From Mallotus nudiflorus (lineage: Eukaryota > Streptophyta > Magnoliopsida > Malpighiales > Euphorbiaceae), in contig CANTUR010000005.1 of the NCBI GenBank assembly GCA_947683625.1, positions 186,001 to 250,000 on the forward strand: 64,000 bases of DNA, in the 5' to 3' direction. The translations under genes and the position numbers were made by a program. Shown here in pieces: positions 1 to 11,691 of this stretch; within the stretch, counting starts at the first letter, position 1; each line of letters opens with the position of its first letter. The notes below the pieces were generated by a model. That model saw nothing but the letters and a program-made list of their open reading frames with translations. It did no database searches and was not told where the DNA came from.

Positions 1-75
1 TCCAAGCACTAGTAACCTTAATATGTAATAAAAATTAAACATAGTGCTTACAATCACTATATTGATGTACTTTGA

Positions 76-490
76 TTATTTAAACTTAAGACTTAGTGTT
101 ATACCAAGCATCAAAGTTAAGTTTCCATCAACGGTGATTTGACAAAATGGGCTTGAGACCCATCCCTCTAACATTTTATTTACTCTATCTCTAGGCAATG
201 CCTTTATTAGTGGATCCATAAAATTTTGACTTAATTGCATATAATCTATTGTGATCACACCACTAGAGATTAAATCTCTAACATAACTATGTTTAAGTCC
301 AATGTGTCTTAACTTTTCATTATATACATGACTATATGCTCTTAATAGTATTGTTTCATTATCTTCATGAATATATACTAATGCAATTAGTTTTTTCCAT
401 ATAGGTATTTCATATAGCAAATCACATAGTCATTCTACTTATTTTTTTGCAGAAGCTAATGCTATAAATTTAGAAGCCATAGTGGAGTCT
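76..490 (-). pseudogene. copia RNase H / pol C-terminus remnant
   Basis: Minus-strand frame with the copia RNase H tail: a FIALASAKK-like motif near 470, then LLYEIPIWKK, HEDNETILLRAYS (normally D-N/S-K-A) and HIGLKHSYVRDLI (normally H-I-D/E-V-K-Y-H-F-R-D). A stop precedes the 114-codon open stretch 76-420. This is the C-terminal end of the pol polyprotein. Confidence 0.85.
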
Positions 491-2890
491 ATTATGCATG
501 TCTGTTTTTTAGAACCCCAAGATATTACACCACCTCTAAGCATAAACACCCATTCACTAGTGATAACATGATTTTCATGATTAGTAATCCAACTTGCACA
601 TGAATATTCTTTAATACCAAAGTATAGCCACTATAGTTTATGTCATAACTCATAGTTTTCTTTAAGTACTTTAATACTTTATTAATAGCATGTTAATACA
701 AGTTACTTAGATTACTTATGTATATACTTAACTTTATAATTGCAAAAGCGATATCAAGCCTAGTACACATCATGGCATACATAAGACAACCTATCACTTT
801 GGTATATTCTAACTGTGATACTAGTTTTTCCTCTTTTTTTATTAACTTAATGTTAGGACTAAGGGGAGTAAAGGTGGGATTACAATTTGAATGACTAAAC
901 TTCTTGAGAACTTTATTAATATAATGAGATTAAGTAAGATTTTTATCATTATTGTCTCTCAATATTTTGATCCTAATAATAACATTTGCCTCTCCTATAT
1001 CTTTCATGGCAAAATTATTTGATAAGAAATTTTTTGTATCCTCAACCTGTTTAAAGTTAGTACAAAAAATTAGCATGCCATTGATATAAAGACATATTAT
1101 GACACCATCATCACCATAAAACTTGCTACAAATACACTTATCTAATTAGTTAATTTTAAAACCATTAACAAGTACTATTTGATGAAATTTCTGGTGCCAT
1201 TATTTAGGTGCTTATTTTAGTTTGTATAGAGACTAAACAAGTTTGCATACCTTTTTTTTTGTCCAAAAAGAACAAATCCCTTAAGTTATTGCATATAAAC
1301 CTCTTCTTCCAAATCTCCATTTAAAAATTTTATTTTCACATCCATTTAATGATTAACCATTTTATAAATAGACGTTAATGCTACTAGCACTCTTATAGTA
1401 GTTATTCAAGCTCCTGGATAATAAGTATTGTAATTCTATAAGTACCAAGAGCGGGGGTGAATTGGCTTCTTGATCAATATGGGGAATTTTGATTTTTCAA
1501 TAAAGAGCAAGCTTAAGATAAAATTTGATCATAAAAAGATAAAGGATAAGAGTAAGAAAACACAAGGAATTTATAAAGGTTTGGCACTTAAAGTCTACTC
1601 CTCTCCTCAACCACTTGTTAAAATTTTTAATCCACTATCAATCTACTTCAAGATGTAGATCAAACCCTTACAATCTTAAATAAGCTACCCAAGTATTTTC
1701 CCAAGGATCACACTCAAACCTAAGTGTTTTCAATGCCTTACACTCAAACCCTAATGTTTTTCAATGGCTCACACTCAAACCCAAATGCTAAGAACAATCA
1801 TTTTAGCTTACAATTGAATAAAACCCTAACCCAACTCACTCAATCTCACTATTAAGATTTTGAATAATGGTTTTATACACTTACCAACCCACACTCAAAA
1901 AACACTCTTGAGATAAATAAAAATTACAATAATTAAAGATGAAAACTTGGGTGGTTAAAGAATTGATTGAAGGTTAAATGCTTAAAGATTTGCTCCAATT
2001 GTGTTTTCTTAACTTCCTTTTCTCATTCTAGCTCTGTTCTTGGAGGTATTTAAACCCTCTAAAAGAAAAAAAGCTTTTGGAGGTGTATTTAATACAAATA
2101 AAGCCATTTAAAATACTGAAGAAAGAGCAGGTTTGGACATCATCATGATTATAATGAAATAATCATGATCATAATTTTAGAGGTGCCAAAAAGAGATTTG
2201 AATTTTCGCCCTTTCATGATCATAACTATGGTGGTGATGATGATCATGATACCTTTCTGTCAATTTTTGGATTTGGTTGTCATGTTCATAATTGTGATCA
2301 TAACACTAGTGGTGACGATGGTCATGATAGCATTCTGCCATTTTTGCTATTTTTGATTTGAATCTTCATAGTTTTGCTTGAAAAATTTTTCTGATGACTA
2401 GAACTTGCTTGTGATGATATATATAATGAATATTCCCATTGAACTTGATCAATTTTGACTTCAGATCTTAATAAAAATTCGATCTTCCATTATTCCACTT
2501 TTTTATTATCATGATGAATCCATCATCACTCATGATAGGACTGCAGACTTAATAAAGTCAAAGTGATGACTTTTCAAAGCTTAACTTGTATAGTTATGAT
2601 CATAATGCTTTTGTTACTATTTATACCACATATGATTTTCACAAATTTAATTAACCTGAGTATAAACACTTAAGCACACAAATTAAATGTAATTTTACTT
2701 AATTACTTGTAATTATAAAAAATGACTGTTTTAACCCTCAAGTTTCAACAAGTATCAAAATAGTCGATTCCTTGCTTTTGTGCAAAGCCTTTTGCACCAA
2801 GTTGGCTTTAAATTTATCAATAATTCCATTGACTTTCATTTTCTTTTTAAACATCCATTTACATCAAATTGGTTTAAAATCGGGAGGGAG
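490..2890 (-). pseudogene. copia reverse transcriptase remnant split by a solo LTR
   Basis: The RT begins at about 2880 with CKWMFKKKMKVNGIIDKFKA (the copia W-x-F-K-x-K motif). It passes a frameshift, reaches GIDYFDTC at about 2757, and stops at the insertion. It resumes at 1423 with a segment containing ITTIRVLVALTSIY and then FLNGDLEEEVYMQ at about 1330. These two halves form one domain when the 1429-2750 insertion is ignored. Several in-frame stops follow, to about 500. The gene is dead. Confidence 0.85.
1429..2750. mobile_element. Solo LTR (1,322 bp) inserted in the copia RT
   Basis: The insertion starts TGTAATTCTATAAG and ends GTTTCAACA, giving the TG...CA termini of an LTR. It is flanked by a 5-bp duplication AGTAT (1424-1428 and 2751-2755), and removing it restores the continuity of the RT domain. 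No coding capacity or second LTR is present. Short 28-65-aa open frames inside are shadows. About 2140-2340 is rich in CATGATCAT-like palindromic words. The family and its orientation are unknown. Confidence 0.8.
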
Positions 2891-3580
2891 GTTAACCAAT
2901 TTCCATATATTATTTCCTATTATTAAGTCCAACTAATTGTTAATTACTTCTTTCTAAAAAGCTACATCTTGTGATTTTATGGCTTCCTTAAATGTTTGAG
3001 GATCACTTTTTGTATTATTACAATACGAAATTTGATTGCTAACTAAGTCTCTCATTCCTTCCATAAGATAAACAAAGAATTCTTCTTCGTATCTTACTGG
3101 TTTTCTCTTTATTCTTTTGCTTCTTTGAAGTGTAATAACTTCTTGTTCATCATTATTAATGATTTCCTTACCTTTATCTAAGTTTGAATTATTTTGTTTT
3201 GAAAATTTATCTTTAAATCTAGGAATTAACTTAAACCTTTGTTCATCAAATATGGCATCTCATGATTCAATATATGTATTGATTTTGAATCATTAAATTC
3301 TTTGACCATAAATCTATATGCCTTGTTGTTGTATGCATATCGTATGAAAATGCACTCAACTCTTTCTTCACCCAAATTTTTCCTTTGGGTTCAAGTACTT
3401 TTACAATAGCATGAAATCCTCAAATGTGACAAAAAAATTTCTTCCCACCTAAATAATGAGTACTATGCATATCATACACATCACTAGGTATCAAATCTAA
3501 TACATTTGATGTTCTTTCAATTTTTGAAAAGGAATTTCTAGTTATTTTTTTAATATACAAGTAGTGCATTTTTCATGGTT

Positions 3581-4153
3581 TTAATCAATACAAGGAATTA
3601 AATCAAGTTTAATCATGTCTCTAATTCTTTTAAAGTTAACATGATCTAACCTATGATTCCATAAATAAGCAGAATCAATAATATAGGTAGAACTACTACT
3701 ATTATTATTATTAATATGTACACTGAATTTAAACATACCATTACATAAATAACCATTTCCCATAAATATGCCCCTTTTAGATAACATAAAATTTTCAACC
3801 TCAAATACAAGTTTAAAACCAAACTTGTTCAAAATGTTATCTAAAACTAAGTTCTTTCTAACTTCTATTATATAATACACATTCCTCAAAGTTAATTTTC
3901 TACAAGAAGTGAACTCTAGTTCTACATTACCAACACCTAAAATAGGTGCTGAAGTAGCATTTTTCATGTACAAAACAGTACCATCAACAACTTTCTCTAT
4001 ATTCTTGAACAAAGCAATGTCCTTGTGTACATGACGGGTTGCACCCAAATCTATACACCATCCCATATCATGAACTTCAAGAAGATTGATTTGAAAAATC
4101 ATTGAAACCAAATTTTTAGTTGCAACATTAGAAGAAAATCCCTTATTCTTCAT
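3581..4153 (-). pseudogene. copia protease / GAG-pre-integrase remnant
   Basis: A 190-codon open stretch on the minus strand. WCIDLGATRHV is the aspartic protease active-site region; DLGAT replaces the usual D-S/T-G-A, so catalysis is doubtful. Near the C-terminus LWNHRLDHVN matches the GAG-pre-integrase signature LWHxRLGHxN with a Gly-to-Asp change. It lies directly downstream of the gag zinc knuckle, as expected in copia pol. It is the longest open frame left in this element, but it has no intact partners. Confidence 0.85.
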
Positions 4154-4925
4154 CTTCTCTTATTTCTTCTTGAAATATTGGCATTCGGACTTGTAATGTC
4201 CTTCTTTGCCACAAAAATAACATCTACCATTTTCCTTCTTTTTTATTTTAAAATTTTTAGGTGTTGTTAGTTTGAAATAGCCTCTTGTTTGAAATTTTAG
4301 AGGGTTGTCCTTCTTCTATTACATGAACTTTAGAAACATGGACATAATTCTCTTTGGTCTTATCTTAAATTCGCATTTCTTTGTGAATCTCTTCTTCTAT
4401 GCGAACACTATTAGCAAGTTGCTCAAGAGAAATATCTTCTTTTTTGTGTTTTAAATTTTTCTTAAAAGCTTTCCATGAGGTAGGCAATTTATCTACAATG
4501 TTAGACACAATAATATACTCATCCATATGCATATTATGCTATGTAAAATTATTAAGAATAATTTCTAATTCATAAAATTGTTCTATGATTGGCATAGAAT
4601 CATTCATTTTGTAATTATTAAGATAAGAGATAATAAATTTCTTATTTGTGGCAACCTCTTGCATGTACTTACTGCCCAATATCTGTAAAAATTCTTTTGT
4701 AGTTGGCATATAATTGTAGATATCAAAAAGTGAATCATTCATTGCATTTAGAATATGTCCTCTGCATATCTCATTTTTGCCTATTCCTTATTTTTGCAAG
4801 AGTCTGATTGTCTGTCTCTTCAAGCCTTGGTGTGTTTAAAACATATACTACTTGTAGAGAAACTAATAGAAAATATACTTTTTTTTGTCATCTTATAAAA
4901 TTTTACCATCAAAACGATCTAATTT
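4145..4925 (-). pseudogene. copia gag remnant with CCHC zinc knuckle
   Basis: Minus-strand translation gives a UBN2-type gag with several stops. Around 4742-4539 it reads MNDSLFDIYNYMPTTKE and continues past a stop at about 4538 into a segment containing DKLPTSWKAFKKNLK, which is typical of copia gag. At about 4216-4160 the knuckle CYFCGKEGHYKSEC fits CX2CX4HX4C exactly. The N-terminal part (about 4920-4800) is recognisable but broken. It is non-functional. Confidence 0.85.
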
Positions 4926-4930
4926 TGCTA

Positions 4931-5542
4931 TACTAGTTACTAATTTTTGAGTGTTGTCATGGATACAGATTTCTACAAAAGAAAATATTATCTTTAGATT
5001 ATTTAAAAATTTAAACAAAGAATCTTGAAAAGTTTGCTTCAAGGCGTGTACGAATCTCACTTTCTTAAAAGTAATATTTGTAGTGTATAATTTACCTTTG
5101 AGATATAATGAAGCTTGGTGCTTTATAATAATGTTTTATGCAGAATTGGTTGATAATAAAAGTTCATTTCTGTATAAAACAAAATTATATAAGATTAATA
5201 AATAGTTATAATTTGATAATAGTTATGTCTATTTGATTAAGTAGACACTTTTTGGCAACCATTATGTTTTTTTTGTTAAAAAACTATGATTATATATGAC
5301 TATTTTTTAAAATGTATAACATTCAAAAAAAAAAAACGATTACTTGCCTCAATCTTAATTTGCAGGTCAATAATTAACATACATTCCTTATGAGGATCTT
5401 TCAAAAAAAAAAAAAAAAAATCTTTTGTACTGTTTTCTTGTGTTGAACACCAACAGCATTGTGTAAGTTCATACAACAGAACCTATATATGATTCCGTGG
5501 GCCCAGCTTATCGCTAGCGGGGCCATGGCCCCCAAAGTTTGT
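4931..5542. other. Intergenic, no gene recognised
   Basis: AT-rich DNA between the copia gag start and the AGT1 repeat array, possibly including the copia leader or LTR. It contains A runs at about 5325 and 5403 and a perfect 14-bp palindrome GGGGCCATGGCCCC at 5519-5532, just before the G tract. The 77-codon minus-strand frame here is a proline run encoded by poly-G and is not a gene. Confidence 0.6.

Positions 5543-5575
<33 letters not shown>
5543..5575. repeat. 33-bp poly-G tract at the left edge of the AGT1 array
   Basis: An uninterrupted run of 33 G immediately left of the first AGT1 repeat unit. At the same position units 2 and 3 carry GGTTGG instead. Long G runs are error-prone in sequencing, so the exact length is unreliable. 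Confidence 0.9.
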
Positions 5576-5576
<1 letters not shown>

Positions 5577-6003
5577 AATCATATATTTCAAGATGATTTA
5601 TAAAAATATGTGTTAGCCTTTCAAGAGTTTTCATATTTTCACTTTAGTTCCCCCAAATTCTGTTATATTTTTATAAAATTTAACTTTAAACCCCCCAAAC
5701 ATATAATTTCAGTTCGCCTTATCCATTAAGATTATATGTTGCTCAGAAATGCAATGCTATATCTAATCTTTGCACCATTTCAAAACTGCTGTTAGAAGAA
5801 AATGAATAAAGAAGGCAGCAAGTAAAATGTATTTGAACATTGCTTAAAGATCACGGCATAAATAAGAAGCGAAGATTTACATAAGAGATGAACCTTGAAA
5901 GAGTACGTACGACGGCGAGAAGAAAATTATGCATACTTTACAGAGTTCTTTGAAGTGAACATAGTGCAAAAGAAAAAAGAATAACTAGCTATATGAACAT
6001 GAA

Positions 6004-7463
6004 TCAAATCCTGGAAGGGATTAGAGGGGTGGTGTTCTGCAGGTAAGCACTGGCTGCTGCTACTCCACTTCCAAGCTTAACTGGGTAACCCACGTCCTTC
6101 AGTAACATCTCCACTCCGGCAAGACAACCCAACAGTTGCAACTGAAATAAACATCAAATCAAATACAAACAAATTCAAGTAGGGAAACACCTGAACAATC
6201 GTTTCTGTACTTTCAAAGCTTAAAGGAATTGCATTATGTCTCAGAGGATTATAAGAAAAATGGAGATTACCTCGTTTAGGTTGCCAAGATGCCCTATTCT
6301 GAAAACCTTTCCAGCCACTTTGTTAAGACCCAAACCCAAGCTCAGATTGTATCTTTTCCATGCCCTCCTAACAATTTCTGTACTGTCAATATATGGAGGA
6401 ATAAGGACAGCAGTCACTGTGTCACTGTACCATTCTTCCTTTTGGGTGCAGTTCTTCAAGCCCCACGCCTCCACAGCAAGCCTGCATTTTAATATTTTGA
6501 TTCATACATTTTCATCTTCCAAGCACTCGAGAAGAGATGCGACTATTCTACCATTTAGAAGAACTTATGCCATTAAGGCAATTAGACTTACCTTGTTGCT
6601 TTGCCAAGACGAGCATGCCTTTCAATCACATTGTCAAGTCCTTCCTCAAAAATGAGATCCAGAGCTGCTCTAAGACCGTAAAGTAGTTGAATGGAAGGAG
6701 TGTACGGCCAAAATGTTCCAAGATTGTAGAACTTCAAGTAGTCCTTCCAGTCAAAGAACACCCTACGAGATTTTGCAGTTTTTGATGCTTCAAGAGCTTT
6801 GGGGCTAGCACACACAATACCTATTCCAGTAGGAAGAGAAAGAGCCTTTTGAGAGCCAGTTAAAGCCACATCAATGCCCCATTCGTCCATGCGGAAATCA
6901 AGAGCACATATGGAGGACACTCCATCAACAAGTAACAGAGCTGGATGCCTGTAATCATCTGTGCATTACACAAACATGAGGATTAAGTATTAAGATATCG
7001 AAGTCTATAATAAAATTTGATATTGAAAGTGAAATCAACAGGTTTATGAATATAATGGAAATGAAACTAACATATCCCATAAGCCACAAAATGAAAAAGA
7101 ATCAATCAGAAATTTATGCCAAGTTCGTCAAACCCACAAATTATTGGAAAATGACTCAGCCAAAATATTAAATATGTTTCACCCATTTGAAATATGCAAT
7201 TCTGAGTGTAACATGTCGTCAAGATTATATGCTGATGTCTCAAATTGCATAGTTTAGCTAGTTAACACTGAAAAATTATATGCTTCCATTAGCTAGGAAA
7301 ATATGCTTACCAATTATTCTTCTCACTTTGGCCAAGTTGTTGGTGACTCCAGTTGCTGTCTCATTATGGACAATGCAAACAGCCTTAATAGTGTGTGCAC
7401 TATCCGCTGCAAGTTTTGATGCAAGAATATCAAGGTTGGCACCTTGACCCCACTCACTTTCAA
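6004..7463 (-). pseudogene. 5'-truncated AGT1 duplicate, copy 1
   Basis: Contains the 3' part of exon 2 (7311-7463), exon 3 (6592-6958), exon 4 (6271-6481) and exon 5 with the stop (6004-6141), with all splice sites as in the complete gene. It lacks the promoter, exon 1 and the first 132 nt of exon 2, so it cannot encode the N-terminal part of the enzyme by itself. The PLP-lysine segment (GSQKALSLPTG) and the C-terminal SRI peroxisomal signal are intact. It could be transcribed only by read-through from the complete gene upstream or from a cryptic promoter. Confidence 0.9.
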
Positions 7464-7898
7464 GGTTGGAAATCATATATTTCAAGATGATTTATAAAAA
7501 TATGTGTTAGCCTTTCAAGAGTTTTCATATTTTCACTTTAGTTCCCCCAAATTCTGTTATATTTTTATAAAATTTAACTTTAAACCCCCCAAACATATAA
7601 TTTCAGTTCGCCTTATCCATTAAGATTATATGTTGCTCAGAAATGCAATGCTATATCTAATCTTTGCACCATTTCAAAACTGCTGTTAGAAGAAAATGAA
7701 TAAAGAAGGGCAGCAAGTAAAATGTATTTGAACATTGCTTAAAGATCACGGCATAAATAAGAAGCGAAGATTTACATAAGAGATGAACCTTGAAAGAGTA
7801 CGTACGACGGCGAGAAGAAAATTATGCATACTTTACAGAGTTCTTTGAAGTGAACATAGTGCAAAAGAAAAAAGAATAACTAGCTATATGAACATGAA

Positions 7899-9358
7899 TC
7901 AAATCCTGGAAGGGATTAGAGGGGTGGTGTTCTGCAGGTAAGCACTGGCTGCTGCTACTCCACTTCCAAGCTTAACTGGGTAACCCACGTCCTTCAGTAA
8001 CATCTCCACTCCGGCAAGACAACCCAACAGTTGCAACTGAAATAAACATCAAATCAAATACAAACAAATTCAAGTAGGGAAACACCTGAACAATCGTTTC
8101 TGTACTTTCAAAGCTTAAAGGAATTGCATTATGTCTCAGAGGATTATAAGAAAAATGGAGATTACCTCGTTTAGGTTGCCAAGATGCCCTATTCTGAAAA
8201 CCTTTCCAGCCACTTTGTTAAGACCCAAACCCAAGCTCAGATTGTATCTTTTCCATGCCCTCCTAACAATTTCTGTACTGTCAATATATGGAGGAATAAG
8301 GACAGCAGTCACTGTGTCACTGTACCATTCTTCCTTTTGGGTGCAGTTCTTCAAGCCCCACGCCTCCACAGCAAGCCTGCATTTTAATATTTTGATTCAT
8401 ACATTTTCATCTTCCAAGCACTCGAGAAGAGATGCGACTATTCTACCATTTAGAAGAACTTATGCCATTAAGGCAATTAGACTTACCTTGTTGCTTTGCC
8501 AAGACGAGCATGCCTTTCAATCACATTGTCAAGTCCTTCCTCAAAAATGAGATCCAGAGCTGCTCTAAGACCGTAAAGTAGTTGAATGGAAGGAGTGTAC
8601 GGCCAAAATGTTCCAAGATTGTAGAACTTCAAGTAGTCCTTCCAGTCAAAGAACACCCTACGAGATTTTGCAGTTTTTGATGCTTCAAGAGCTTTGGGGC
8701 TAGCACACACAATACCTATTCCAGTAGGAAGAGAAAGAGCCTTTTGAGAGCCAGTTAAAGCCACATCAATGCCCCATTCGTCCATGCGGAAATCAAGAGC
8801 ACATATGGAGGACACTCCATCAACAAGTAACAGAGCTGGATGCCTGTAATCATCTGTGCATTACACAAACATGAGGATTAAGTATTAAGATATCGAAGTC
8901 TATAATAAAATTTGATATTGAAAGTGAAATCAACAGGTTTATGAATATAATGGAAATGAAACTAACATATCCCATAAGCCACAAAATGAAAAAGAATCAA
9001 TCAGAAATTTATGCCAAGTTCGTCAAACCCACAAATTATTGGAAAATGACTCAGCCAAAATATTAAATATGTTTCACCCATTTGAAATATGCAATTCTGA
9101 GTGTAACATGTCGTCAAGATTATATGCTGATGTCTCAAATTGCATAGTTTAGCTAGTTAACACTGAAAAATTATATGCTTCCATTAGCTAGGAAAATATG
9201 CTTACCAATTATTCTTCTCACTTTGGCCAAGTTGTTGGTGACTCCAGTTGCTGTCTCATTATGGACAATGCAAACAGCCTTAATAGTGTGTGCACTATCC
9301 GCTGCAAGTTTTGATGCAAGAATATCAAGGTTGGCACCTTGACCCCACTCACTTTCAA
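7899..9358 (-). pseudogene. 5'-truncated AGT1 duplicate, copy 2
   Basis: Same content as copy 1: partial exon 2 (9206-9358), exon 3 (8487-8853), exon 4 (8166-8376) and exon 5 (7899-8036). No base change was seen in the exons. It sits directly downstream of the complete gene's terminator region, so read-through transcripts of AGT1 would enter it first. It has no start exon. Confidence 0.9.
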
Positions 9359-9792
9359 GGTTGGAAATCATATATTTCAAGATGATTTATAAAAATATGT
9401 GTTAGCCTTTCAAGAGTTTTCATATTTTCACTTTAGTTCCCCCAAATTCTGTTATATTTTTATAAAATTTAACTTTAAACCCCCCAAACATATAATTTCA
9501 GTTCGCCTTATCCATTAAGATTATATGTTGCTCAGAAATGCAATGCTATATCTAATCTTTGCACCATTTCAAAACTGCTGTTAGAAGAAAATGAATAAAG
9601 AAGGCAGCAAGTAAAATGTATTTGAACATTGCTTAAAGATCACGGCATAAATAAGAAGCGAAGATTTACATAAGAGATGAACCTTGAAAGAGTACGTACG
9701 ACGGCGAGAAGAAAATTATGCATACTTTACAGAGTTCTTTGAAGTGAACATAGTGCAAAAGAAAAAAGAATAACTAGCTATATGAACATGAA

Positions 9793-11691
9793 TCAAATCC
9801 TGGAAGGGATTAGAGGGGTGGTGTTCTGCAGGTAAGCACTGGCTGCTGCTACTCCACTTCCAAGCTTAACTGGGTAACCCACGTCCTTCAGTAACATCTC
9901 CACTCCGGCAAGACAACCCAACAGTTGCAACTGAAATAAACATCAAATCAAATACAAACAAATTCAAGTAGGGAAACACCTGAACAATCGTTTCTGTACT
10001 TTCAAAGCTTAAAGGAATTGCATTATGTCTCAGAGGATTATAAGAAAAATGGAGATTACCTCGTTTAGGTTGCCAAGATGCCCTATTCTGAAAACCTTTC
10101 CAGCCACTTTGTTAAGACCCAAACCCAAGCTCAGATTGTATCTTTTCCATGCCCTCCTAACAATTTCTGTACTGTCAATATATGGAGGAATAAGGACAGC
10201 AGTCACTGTGTCACTGTACCATTCTTCCTTTTGGGTGCAGTTCTTCAAGCCCCACGCCTCCACAGCAAGCCTGCATTTTAATATTTTGATTCATACATTT
10301 TCATCTTCCAAGCACTCGAGAAGAGATGCGACTATTCTACCATTTAGAAGAACTTATGCCATTAAGGCAATTAGACTTACCTTGTTGCTTTGCCAAGACG
10401 AGCATGCCTTTCAATCACATTGTCAAGTCCTTCCTCAAAAATGAGATCCAGAGCTGCTCTAAGACCGTAAAGTAGTTGAATGGAAGGAGTGTACGGCCAA
10501 AATGTTCCAAGATTGTAGAACTTCAAGTAGTCCTTCCAGTCAAAGAACACCCTACGAGATTTTGCAGTTTTTGATGCTTCAAGAGCTTTGGGGCTAGCAC
10601 ACACAATACCTATTCCAGTAGGAAGAGAAAGAGCCTTTTGAGAGCCAGTTAAAGCCACATCAATGCCCCATTCGTCCATGCGGAAATCAAGAGCACATAT
10701 GGAGGACACTCCATCAACAAGTAACAGAGCTGGATGCCTGTAATCATCTGTGCATTACACAAACATGAGGATTAAGTATTAAGATATCGAAGTCTATAAT
10801 AAAATTTGATATTGAAAGTGAAATCAACAGGTTTATGAATATAATGGAAATGAAACTAACATATCCCATAAGCCACAAAATGAAAAAGAATCAATCAGAA
10901 ATTTATGCCAAGTTCGTCAAACCCACAAATTATTGGAAAATGACTCAGCCAAAATATTAAATATGTTTCACCCATTTGAAATATGCAATTCTGAGTGTAA
11001 CATGTCGTCAAGATTATATGCTGATGTCTCAAATTGCATAGTTTAGCTAGTTAACACTGAAAAATTATATGCTTCCATTAGCTAGGAAAATATGCTTACC
11101 AATTATTCTTCTCACTTTGGCCAAGTTGTTGGTGACTCCAGTTGCTGTCTCATTATGGACAATGCAAACAGCCTTAATAGTGTGTGCACTATCCGCTGCA
11201 AGTTTTGATGCAAGAATATCAAGGTTGGCACCTTGACCCCACTCACTTTCAACTACATCAACATTAAAGCCAAGACGCTGCTGCTGATCTATCCAAAGCA
11301 AACTGAACTGTCCAATGAGGAAAGAAATAGTTCGATCTCCAGGCGATAATGTGTTGGTAAGTGCACTCTCCCAAGCACCAGTACCTAAACAAAATAGCAA
11401 TATCAGCAAACACAAACTAATGCAGCAGACAACTTCACCAAACTTTCCATAACATTGACTAAATAGCAATGAATGGAAATCAATACCAGTTGTTGGGATT
11501 AGGAAAGGAGTTCCTGAAGTAGTCTTGAAAATCTTTTTGACATCCTCAAGAAGTGTTTTTGTCAAAGCTGGAATGGCTGGAGAACGGTAATCCTCATTGT
11601 TCCGATTCATTGCTCGAATAACTGGTTCTGGAATATTGACAGGCCCTGGAACAAACAAATGGTTCCTTCCTGGTCCATATACATAATCCAT
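9793..11691 (-). CDS. AGT1: Serine:glyoxylate aminotransferase (AGT1/SGAT), peroxisomal
   Basis: A complete five-exon gene, exons 11691-11487, 11384-11100, 10747-10381, 10270-10060 and 9930-9793. All introns are GT-AG and the joined frame is 1,206 nt (401 aa), the same length as Arabidopsis AGT1. The enzyme is a PLP-dependent class-V aminotransferase that converts serine plus glyoxylate to hydroxypyruvate plus glycine in leaf peroxisomes, a core photorespiratory step. Visible marks are the N-terminus MDYVYGPGRNHLFVPGPVN, HNETATGVT, LLLVDGVSS with the PLP-binding Asp (D175), GSQKALS with the Schiff-base Lys (K201), and a C-terminal SRI peroxisomal targeting tripeptide. The ATG at 11691 is the family start. 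A leader exon lies about 1.5 kb upstream. Exons 2(part)-5 are duplicated twice downstream. Identification is near certain. Confidence 0.97.

Larger units (their letters stand above)
1..4930 (-). mobile_element. Degenerate Ty1/copia retrotransposon (minus strand), interrupted by a solo LTR
   Basis: On the minus strand, from high to low coordinates, the copia domain order can be read: gag (about 4925-4145) with a CCHC zinc knuckle, protease and GAG-pre-integrase (4153-3581), a shortened integrase and linker (about 3580-2890), reverse transcriptase (2890-2756, resuming at 1423) and RNase H (490-76). All are broken by stops and frameshifts. The integrase core looks internally deleted, because the distance from the pre-integrase motif to the RT start is too short. 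The RT is split by an unrelated 1.3-kb insertion. The element's own LTRs were not identified; its 3' end may lie left of the window. Protease before integrase before RT is the defining copia order, so class assignment is firm. Lineage was not determined. Confidence 0.9.
5576..11252 (-). repeat. Three head-to-tail ~1.89-kb units containing AGT1 exons 2(3' part)-5
   Basis: Unit 1 runs 5576-7463, unit 2 7470-9358 and unit 3 9365-11252. Each runs from AAATCATATATTTC to CACTCACTTTCAA, and units 2 and 3 are each preceded by GGTTGG. The only difference I noticed is one extra G in unit 2 (GGG versus GG near 7708). Unit 3 continues into unique AGT1 sequence (CTACATCAAC), so it belongs to the complete gene; units 1 and 2 are truncated duplicates. 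Identity extends through introns and 3' flank, so this is a segmental event and not retroposition. Confidence 0.95.

Noticed and set aside
2165..2356. Hydrophobic 63-codon frame in the solo LTR
   Set aside because: Arises from CATGATCAT-rich DNA inside an LTR; not a membrane protein gene.
5401..5634. 77-codon minus-strand frame with a polyproline run
   Set aside because: The prolines are the translation of the 33-bp poly-G tract; there is no start context or homology.
6236..6655. Plus-strand 139-codon frame repeated at 8131 and 10025
   Set aside because: Antisense shadow of AGT1 exons 3-4 and an intron; repeated only because the segment is triplicated.
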